Source: Granulicella sp. UBA5172
GTDB lineage: Bacteria > Acidobacteriota > Terriglobia > Terriglobales > Acidobacteriaceae
Direction: 5' to 3'
Length of the DNA stretch: 12,558 nt
Assembly: GCA_002413385.1 (NCBI GenBank)
Contig: DHWW01000285.1
Span: 11,482 to 24,039, forward strand
Made by a program: the position numbers and the translations under genes. The notes under the pieces were generated by a model that saw nothing but the letters and a program-made list of their open reading frames with translations, did not search any database and was not told the DNA's origin. This document shows positions 6,974-12,558 of the stretch, one piece after another; positions within the stretch are counted from its first letter, which is position 1, and the number at the start of each line of letters is the position of its first letter.

Positions 6974-9505
6974 ATGAGGCGTTTCCGGTGGTCATCGTTC
7001 GCACCGTATTCTAGAGGTGTGGCATTCCTTCCTGAAATTCCGGCTCCCTTGTCTGAGATCAGCGCAAAGGCCCTGCAGTGGCCCGAGCTCATCGAACATC
7101 TATCGCGCCGTGCGCAATCGCCGTTGGGCCGAGCATGGGTGAGCTCCCTGGAGCCCAGTGCCGATGCGGAGTGGATCAATCAACAGCAGCAGCGCAACGC
7201 TGAGATGCAGCGGCTGATCACGGGCGGCAGCTTCGATTTTCGTGGAATCTTTGATGTTATCGACACACTCGATAAGGCTCGGATTGAGGGAGCTGCGCTG
7301 GAGGCTGTCGAGCTGCGAGCAGTTATTATGCATGCGGAGCGCGTCGAGGCCTGGCGGCAAACAGTGCTTACGCCGCCCGATACTGTGCGTGCGAAGTGGC
7401 CCGGGATCGAAGAGATGTCCGCACCGTTGTTGTCTCATGATCTCGGGCATCTGCTGCGCTCGCTGAGTGGGAAGATTGAGCCGGATGGCAGTTTGAGCGA
7501 TGATGCTTCTCCTGAACTAAGACGTATCCGGCGAGCGATGGCCCAGCAGCATCGCGCGATTGAGGCGAGCCTTCGGCGTGCGCTGGCGAAGCTGTCCGAG
7601 GATGGCAGCACGCAGGATTCGCTGATCACGGTGCGCGGCGAGCGGTTTGTGATTCCAGTTAAGGTGGAGTTCAAGCGCAAGGTCGGCGGCGTGGTGCATG
7701 GGTCGAGTTCGAGCGGGCAGACGGTGTTTGTCGAGCCCATGGAGACCATCGAGCACAACAACGAGCTGACGCGGCTGCTGGATGAAGAGCAGGGGGAGAT
7801 TCACCGCATCCTTGTGGCGATGACGCGTGCGATCGCCGCTCAGGCTGAGGCTTTACTGGTGGGCGCGGCGATTCTTGCGGAGGCTGATGCGCACCAGGGG
7901 GTCGCACGATTTGCTACAGAGTTTGCCTGCGTGCGGCCGAGCTTCGCTGGAGAGGATCAGGTCTTTCCAGCGGATGAGGCTGGTGAGTTTAGCCTGCTCG
8001 CGGCGCGGCATCCACTATTGGAGATGCGGCTTCGTGCCCAGGAGGGGGCGATCGTTCCGTTGACGATCGCGCTGCCGCCGGGCAAGAAGCAGATGATCGT
8101 TAGCGGCCCGAACACGGGCGGTAAGACGGTCGCGTTGAAGACGGCCGGGCTGCTTGCGCTGATGGCGCAGGCTGGCGTGCCGGTGCCTGCGGAGAAGGCG
8201 CGGCTGCCGATGTTCACGGCAATCTACGCTGACATTGGCGATGCGCAGTCGATCGAGCAGAACCTCTCTACCTTCTCAGCGCACGTGGTGAATGTAGACC
8301 GCATTGCGCGGCATGCGGATGAGCGCTCGCTGGTGTTGCTCGATGAGCTTGGATCAGCGACAGATCCAGAGGAAGGTGCGGCGCTGGCCGTGGCTGTCGC
8401 TGAACATTTTCTGGAGCGGAGCGCCTGGTGCATTATCACGACGCACCTTACGTCGTTGAAGGTCTATGCGGCGAAGCATGAGGGGGTGCTGAACGCTGCC
8501 GTTGGATTTGACGAGGCGGCGATGGCACCGACGTATGACCTGCGGCTGGGCGTGCCAGGGGCTTCTGCGGGGTTGAATATTGCTGCGCGACTTGGACTTG
8601 ATCCCGAGATTGTTGCGAATGCGCGTGCGCAGATGACGACGCAACAGGTTGATATCGGGCGCTTTCTCGATGAACTGCATGCACAGCTATCGGCCGCTTC
8701 GGCGGAGCGGGAGCATCTGGCGGCCAGCGAACGCGGACTCGCCAAAGAGCGGCTAAGGCTGGAGCAGGAGGGGCGGGCTGAACAGCAGGCGCGAACGCGG
8801 GAGCTCGAACGGCAGCTCAAAAGTTTGATCGAGGACTTTGAGTCGCAACTGCGTGACACAGTCAAGGCGATCGATGACAAGACGGTAGCGCAGAAGATTG
8901 CTCGTGACTCGGCCCTGCGTATTGCGAGGCTCAAGCGGGAGTTTTCGGAGCAGTTCCAGACGACGGTGATCGCGCACAATGAGCCTCCGCAGAGCGGAGC
9001 CGAGCGGAAGATCTCTGACCGGCAACGTGAGCCAAAGGCGGGCGATCTGGTTCGCTTGAAGTCGCTGAACCGCGAGGGGCGTGTGGTGCGGGTGATCGAC
9101 GCGAAGACGCTGGAAGTTGCCGTCGGACCCATGAAGACGCGGGTGCCACGCAGCGACATTGCAGAGATCATCGCAGTTGCGGAGAAGCCGCTGGACGCAG
9201 TGAAGCGGCGCGGAGGGATTACCGTCTCGACGAACTCGAGTTCGGAAGACTCCGACTACATCACTTCGGAGATCAACGTCATCGGTCGCACCGCGGATGA
9301 GGCCGAGAGTGAGGTAGAGCGCTTCGTTGAGCGAGCCTTCCTGGCGGGTTTGCCTCGCATCCGCGTGGTTCACGGGGTGGGTATGGGGATTCTTCGCCGG
9401 ACGCTGCGGGAGTTCCTTGGTAAACACCCGCATGTGACGTCCGTTACGGAGCCGCCCTATAACGAAGGTGGTCAGGGGGCGACGATCGTGGAGCTGCGCC
9501 AGTGA
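6974..9505 (+). CDS. mutS2: MutS2 family ATPase with C-terminal Smr domain
   Basis: This 843-aa MutS-like protein lacks the mismatch-recognition domains of MutS. The family acts in suppression of recombination, and in some bacteria in rescue of collided ribosomes. Seen in order: a helical core/clamp (about 30-340, with RGERFVIPV at 221-229 and HGSSSSGQTVFVEP at 242-255), Walker A GPNTGGKT (378-385), Walker B LVLLDELGS (453-461) with ATDPEEGAAL, an ITTHL switch (488-492), a long charged coiled coil (about 560-665), a KOW-like segment (about 688-735, GDLVRLKSLNREGRVVRV), and the Smr domain (about 766-843, VVHGVGMGILR). The usual Smr LDLR/LDLH element reads INVIG (767-771). ATG 6974 has only a G-run 3 bases upstream. 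In-frame GTG 7019 is an alternative start. It is transcribed divergently from hemB. Confidence 0.95.
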   Translation: MRRFRWSSFAPYSRGVAFLPEIPAPLSEISAKALQWPELIEHLSRRAQSPLGRAWVSSLEPSADAEWINQQQQRNAEMQRLITGGSFDFRGIFDVIDTLDKARIEGAALEAVELRAVIMHAERVEAWRQTVLTPPDTVRAKWPGIEEMSAPLLSHDLGHLLRSLSGKIEPDGSLSDDASPELRRIRRAMAQQHRAIEASLRRALAKLSEDGSTQDSLITVRGERFVIPVKVEFKRKVGGVVHGSSSSGQTVFVEPMETIEHNNELTRLLDEEQGEIHRILVAMTRAIAAQAEALLVGAAILAEADAHQGVARFATEFACVRPSFAGEDQVFPADEAGEFSLLAARHPLLEMRLRAQEGAIVPLTIALPPGKKQMIVSGPNTGGKTVALKTAGLLALMAQAGVPVPAEKARLPMFTAIYADIGDAQSIEQNLSTFSAHVVNVDRIARHADERSLVLLDELGSATDPEEGAALAVAVAEHFLERSAWCIITTHLTSLKVYAAKHEGVLNAAVGFDEAAMAPTYDLRLGVPGASAGLNIAARLGLDPEIVANARAQMTTQQVDIGRFLDELHAQLSAASAEREHLAASERGLAKERLRLEQEGRAEQQARTRELERQLKSLIEDFESQLRDTVKAIDDKTVAQKIARDSALRIARLKREFSEQFQTTVIAHNEPPQSGAERKISDRQREPKAGDLVRLKSLNREGRVVRVIDAKTLEVAVGPMKTRVPRSDIAEIIAVAEKPLDAVKRRGGITVSTNSSSEDSDYITSEINVIGRTADEAESEVERFVERAFLAGLPRIRVVHGVGMGILRRTLREFLGKHPHVTSVTEPPYNEGGQGATIVELRQ

Positions 9506-9558
9506 TGCGTCAGGTGCCGTAGTGGATCGCCCGTTGGCCTCTCATTGAGTCGTGACTT

Positions 9559-9593
9559 TCCCCATTCGCTGCAGAATATCCCCATTCGCTGCA
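9559..9593 (+). repeat. Two 15-bp direct repeats with 20-bp period
   Basis: TCCCCATTCGCTGCA occurs at 9559-9573 and again at 9579-9593, identical over 15 bases. The 20-bp period places both copies on roughly the same face of the helix (two turns), as for tandem activator or repressor sites. They lie 183 bases upstream of the radical SAM gene start and about 55 bases after the mutS2 stop. Confidence 0.6.
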
Positions 9594-9653
9594 CAGATAG
9601 CGACTTCTAGCGTGACATTCCCTACGCTTTATACCGCGAGGAGCATTCAGTTC

Positions 9654-9677
9654 TCGCCCCGCGGGCCCCGTGGGCGA
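9654..9677. promoter_or_regulatory. GC-rich inverted repeat in the 5' region of the radical SAM gene
   Basis: TCGCCC (9654-9659) and GGGCGA (9672-9677) flank a 12-base, almost all-GC centre that can itself pair. It has no T tract, so it is not a clear terminator for mutS2. It could be an operator or an mRNA leader structure if the promoter is upstream. I could not place convincing -35 and -10 boxes in the 270-bp gap 9506-9775. Confidence 0.3.
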
Positions 9678-9775
9678 ACAGGCTTACGCACCACGCGGGT
9701 TATACGTTTGCAAAGTCAGACAGGGAACGAACTTCTCGCCAAACAATGGTCGCGGCGAACCTTCAGGAGAGAAAA

Positions 9776-11911
9776 ATGGGAAAAGCAACGAAGTTCTTGG
9801 AAAAAGGCATTGTCCTCGGCGCAAAGGCCGGCTGGAGCGTATTTAATCGGCTGAATTCAATTAGCCCCAACAAGAGCTTCACTCCGAAGTGGTCCGATAA
9901 GCCACTGCTGAAGTCGTACCAGAAAGAGAAGCCGCCGCTCGGCTGGCCGCGTACAACGGACTCACTGTGTCCGAAGTGCGTACCCCAGATTCGCCAGCAG
10001 ATCGTAGACGGCAAGTTGCCCCACGAGATTTTGTTGAACGAGAAGGTTGGAGAGATCAAGGCGCAGATCATCGAGCGCGACGGTCAAATCCTGATGGTGA
10101 AGGACTGCCCGATCCACGGCCACTTTGAAGATCTCATGTCGATTGATACGGCCTTCTTCAAGCACCTCGAAGAGGTTTTCCCTGGCCGCGACATCCGTGC
10201 GCACAACGACGACAAGCTACATAATCATGGGACCTCGACGGTAACCCACGGTCGCGGATCGGTGCTGACCATCGATCTCACCAACCGCTGCAATATGATG
10301 TGCGATCCCTGTTTCATGGACGCGAATCAAGTCGGTTTTGTGCATGAGTTGACGTGGGACGAGATCAAAACCATGCTCGACAATGCGGTCACGATCAAGC
10401 CGAAGCGCCAGATGTCGGTGCAGTTCTCGGGTGGCGAACCCACGCTGAGCCCTTACTTCCTGGACGCGGTAGCTTACGCGCGCAAGGTCGGATACACCTC
10501 GGTCCAAGCTGCGACGAACGGCATCGAGTTTGCCAAGTCCAAAGAGTTTTCGAAGGCTGCCGCTGAGGCGGGTCTTCGCTACGCCTACCTCCAGTTTGAC
10601 GGCATCGGCAATGCACCCAACTCGCACCGCAAGGTCGGCAATGCGTTCGATGTCAAGCTTCAGGCCATCCATAACCTGCATGAGGCCGGCGTGGACATCG
10701 TCCCCGTCACCTGCATTATCAACGGCATCAATAACGAGCAGGTCGGCCGCATCATCGAGTTTGCACTCGATAACCCCAAGAAGATCAACTTTCTTTCCTT
10801 CCAGCCTGTGTCCTTCACTGGCCGCGACGAGGATGTCTCCGACGAGCGCCGCATGGCGCAGCGCTACACGCTGTCGCATCTCGCGCACGACGTCAAGAAC
10901 CAGACCGGCCTCGGCGAGCCTGTTCGCGACTGGTTCCCGATCAGCTTCATGTCAACCTTCTCTGACTGGGCCGACCTGGTGCATGGACCTAACCATGACT
11001 GGGGTCAACTCTCTTGCGGATGCCACCCCAACTGCGGCATTGGCATGGCGCTGATGATCGATAAGGAAACAAAGGAAGCTGTGCCGGTAACTGCGTTCAT
11101 GAATGCCGATCGCCTGGCTAAGGACATCGCGCGCGTCAACGATGCTGCGCGTGGCAAGGTGCTAACGATGATCGGCGCGGGGCTTGCATTGCTTCGCAAC
11201 TACGAGCCAATGAATACGCCGACCCATTTCAAAATCGTCGATTTGTTCGCGAAGTTCGATAAGTGCTTCGGCGCAACGGGCCGTAACTACGGCAAAGTGT
11301 CGGCGGACCGCACAATGGATGACATCAGGATGCGTCGCGCGGATCGCTGGAACTTCCTCTTCATCGCCGGCATGTGGTTCCAGGATCTCTTCAACTATGA
11401 TTTCCGCCGGACCGAGCAGTGCATCATCCCGTACGCGACGCAAGAGGGCGAGATCAGCTTCTGCGCCTACAACACGGGCGTAGGCTGGCGCAACATCATC
11501 GAGAAGATGCACATGACGTCATCGCTCACCAAGTGGTACGAGGAGCATGGCCGTCATGAGATTTTCGCCGGCGGCAAGAAGGTTGGTCTCGAGAAGGAAG
11601 CTACCTACGATTTGGTGCTCAACCAGGAGCATGTGGACTCGGCTGCGAACGATACCTTCGACAAGAGCGGCATCGCCAAGAACGCGCGCGAGGAAAAGAT
11701 CCGCGCCCGCGATCAGAAGTTGAAGGACGATGCCGAGAACGCTCGTATGGCCAAGCTGTACCGCAAAGAAATCCTCAAGGAGCCGGAGCTTCCGGGTGGA
11801 TTTGTTGCGATCGGGGAGATCGGTGGACTGGGTGGCATCAAGCCCGCTGCGCCGGTCGCTAGCAAGGCTGAAGTAGTCAGCAACATCGAAGAGTCTGTAG
11901 CTGGGGATTAG
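9776..11911 (+). CDS. Radical SAM protein, tetraether lipid synthase (Tes)-like
   Basis: This 711-aa protein starts at ATG 9776 with AGGAG 6 bases upstream. Seen in order: a basic amphipathic N-terminus (about 3-26), a small metal-binding module with CPKC (Cys65, Cys68) and CPIHG (Cys111, His114), the radical SAM core with CNMMCDPC (Cys172, Cys176, Cys179) and SGGEP (218-222), a CGCHPNC cluster (Cys414, Cys416, Cys420), further cysteines (497, 549, 563), then a charged helical tail (about 630-670) and an Ala/Gly-rich end. A rubredoxin-like N-terminal site, a CX3CX2C core and extra C-terminal cysteines form the layout of the archaeal Tes family (COG1964-type), which joins lipid tails carbon to carbon. 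Bacterial relatives are linked to membrane-spanning lipids such as acidobacterial iso-diabolic acid. Radical SAM identity is firm; the substrate is inference. The gene is monocistronic, ending at an intrinsic terminator. Confidence 0.9.
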   Translation: MGKATKFLEKGIVLGAKAGWSVFNRLNSISPNKSFTPKWSDKPLLKSYQKEKPPLGWPRTTDSLCPKCVPQIRQQIVDGKLPHEILLNEKVGEIKAQIIERDGQILMVKDCPIHGHFEDLMSIDTAFFKHLEEVFPGRDIRAHNDDKLHNHGTSTVTHGRGSVLTIDLTNRCNMMCDPCFMDANQVGFVHELTWDEIKTMLDNAVTIKPKRQMSVQFSGGEPTLSPYFLDAVAYARKVGYTSVQAATNGIEFAKSKEFSKAAAEAGLRYAYLQFDGIGNAPNSHRKVGNAFDVKLQAIHNLHEAGVDIVPVTCIINGINNEQVGRIIEFALDNPKKINFLSFQPVSFTGRDEDVSDERRMAQRYTLSHLAHDVKNQTGLGEPVRDWFPISFMSTFSDWADLVHGPNHDWGQLSCGCHPNCGIGMALMIDKETKEAVPVTAFMNADRLAKDIARVNDAARGKVLTMIGAGLALLRNYEPMNTPTHFKIVDLFAKFDKCFGATGRNYGKVSADRTMDDIRMRRADRWNFLFIAGMWFQDLFNYDFRRTEQCIIPYATQEGEISFCAYNTGVGWRNIIEKMHMTSSLTKWYEEHGRHEIFAGGKKVGLEKEATYDLVLNQEHVDSAANDTFDKSGIAKNAREEKIRARDQKLKDDAENARMAKLYRKEILKEPELPGGFVAIGEIGGLGGIKPAAPVASKAEVVSNIEESVAGD

Positions 11912-11934
11912 TCTGCTCAGGTGATCGAGTACGA

Positions 11935-11962
11935 AAAAGGCCGTCCGAATGGACGGCCTTTT
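11935..11962 (+). terminator. Intrinsic terminator of the radical SAM gene
   Basis: AAAAGGCCGTCC (11935-11946), loop GAAT, and GGACGGCCTTTT (11951-11962) form a perfect 12-bp stem whose right arm runs into TTTTCTT. It starts 23 bases after the TAG at 11909-11911. The A-run on the left side means it could also work on the minus strand, but no leftward gene ends here. Confidence 0.93.
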
Positions 11963-12143
11963 CTTGTGTGCAAGACTCTCCGCCCTACGTAGAGTGGGGG
12001 CTGAAATGGCGCGATAATCCTGCAACGCGTTGATGCTATGCCCAATTATCAGGATTTGTTCCACCATGCCGAGGGGAGCACATCAGCACCATGCTTCGTT
12101 TGCTACTCTTTGACGCATCCTAGTTTTGTACTCGGAGAATTAT

Positions 12144-12558
12144 GTGACCCAGGCTTATATCAACCGTGTCGCCAGCGCTGTTCCTGACGATGATGTACAT
12201 GATGCTTTCGTAGCGTTTGCCGACCAGATGCTTGAAGACCCGCGGGTGCAGCCTGTGTTTCGGCGCATGGCGGCGCGCTCTGGAATTCGACGGCGCTTCT
12301 CCGTGCTAACGCCGAACTATCGCATGCAGGAAGCTGTAAGGCGCACAGAGTTTACTGTCAATGCTCACGAGTTCTACACGCGTGGCAGCTTTCCAGACAC
12401 AGCGCAGCGAATGCAAATCTTTGAGCGCTTTGCGCCGAGACTCGCGCAGCGGACGCTGGACAAACTCATGCTCACCGACGAGGAGCGGCGCGGCCTGATC
12501 GGCGTGGCGGCCGGTGGACGGCGAGATCCGCTTCGACATCCATCCTGTCTCTTATACA
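12144..12558 (+). CDS. Type III polyketide synthase, N-terminal fragment (3' truncated by contig end)
   Basis: The reading frame starts at GTG 12144, with GGAG 6 bases upstream, and stays open to the window end (138 codons). An ATG two bases earlier runs straight into TGA. The start AYINRVASAVPDDDVHDAFVAFA, the middle FRRMAARSGIRRRFSVL and the later FPDTAQRMQIFERFAPRLA resemble the N-terminal half of bacterial chalcone-synthase-like type III polyketide synthases, which condense malonyl-CoA units onto an acyl-CoA starter. The catalytic Cys-His-Asn residues lie beyond the end, so product and activity cannot be judged. After about residue 117 (LTDEERRG, near 12492) the sequence no longer looks like the expected ITHLVVT-Cys region, and the last 14 bases are adapter-like. 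The 180-bp gap before the gene has no clear promoter. Confidence 0.7.
   Translation, partial: MTQAYINRVASAVPDDDVHDAFVAFADQMLEDPRVQPVFRRMAARSGIRRRFSVLTPNYRMQEAVRRTEFTVNAHEFYTRGSFPDTAQRMQIFERFAPRLAQRTLDKLMLTDEERRGLIGVAAGGRRDPLRHPSCLLY
12545..12558 (+). other. Tn5/Nextera mosaic-end adapter remnant at contig end
   Basis: CTGTCTCTTATACA equals the first 14 bases of the 19-bp transposase mosaic end CTGTCTCTTATACACATCT used in tagmentation libraries. It lies exactly at the window edge, as expected for untrimmed adapter rather than genome sequence. The codons read from it in the polyketide synthase frame are therefore not real. Confidence 0.9.

Noticed and set aside
9612..9635. Promoter GTGACA...TATACC for the Tes-like gene
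   Set aside because: The spacer is only 12 bases, too short for a sigma-70 promoter.
9552..9854. A 100-codon plus-strand reading frame overlapping the start of the Tes-like gene
   Set aside because: It covers the direct repeats and the inverted repeat, overlaps the well-supported ATG 9776 with its ribosome-binding site in another frame, and has low-complexity Arg/Ser content with no recognisable family.
10217..10888. A 223-codon minus-strand frame inside the Tes-like gene
   Set aside because: Antisense shadow of the radical SAM core; no ribosome-binding site or family signature.
11519..12067. A 182-codon minus-strand frame across the terminator
   Set aside because: It overlaps the end of the Tes-like gene and the intrinsic terminator stem, and its translation has no recognisable family.
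12091..12123. A ten-codon leader-like frame (ATG to TAG) just before the polyketide synthase start
   Set aside because: Too short to support, with no ribosome-binding site and no attenuator hairpin next to it.

Overview
The window looks like a chromosomal segment from an acidobacterium (Acidobacteriota, probably the Terriglobia soil group). This is inferred from moderately high GC, the gene complement (an actinobacterial-type two-lipoyl E2, MutS2 with an Smr domain, and a tetraether-synthase-like radical SAM protein) and protein style. It is not proven by any marker gene here. The right end is a sequencing contig end: the last 14 bases match the Tn5/Nextera mosaic-end adapter.

Left edge (1-604, + strand): the C-terminal part of an unrecognised, possibly phage-tail-like protein, followed by a 74-aa coiled-coil plus one-TM protein resembling XhlA-type phage lysis accessory proteins. 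A GH24 phage-type endolysin (5323-5778, + strand) lies 4.7 kb away, so phage-like lysis genes flank a block of core metabolism.

694-5152 (- strand): a lipoate-centred cluster in the order lpdA (E3), a DUF1348/NTF2-like protein, lipB (octanoyltransferase), then a dihydrolipoamide acyltransferase E2 with two nearly identical lipoyl domains. LipB supplies the octanoyl group for the E2 lipoyl lysines, and E3 re-oxidises the E2 dihydrolipoamide. E1 and lipA are not in the window. A 131-bp gap between lipB and the E2 gene holds a perfect 14-bp palindrome and a TATAAT box, so the E2 gene may have its own control. A hairpin follows the E2 gene.

5775-6764 (- strand): hemB (porphobilinogen synthase), whose stop codon shares a CTAG with the endolysin stop and whose promoter sits so close to the ATG that the mRNA may be leaderless. 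6974-9505 (+): mutS2, with an atypical Smr motif. 9776-11911 (+): a 711-aa Cys-rich radical SAM protein with the layout of the archaeal tetraether lipid synthase (Tes) family. It is preceded by a 20-bp-period direct repeat and a GC-rich inverted repeat, and followed by a textbook intrinsic terminator. In acidobacteria such a protein is a candidate for joining fatty-acid tails into membrane-spanning iso-diabolic-acid lipids. This is the most interesting gene here. 12144-end (+): the N-terminal part of a type III polyketide synthase, cut by the contig end.
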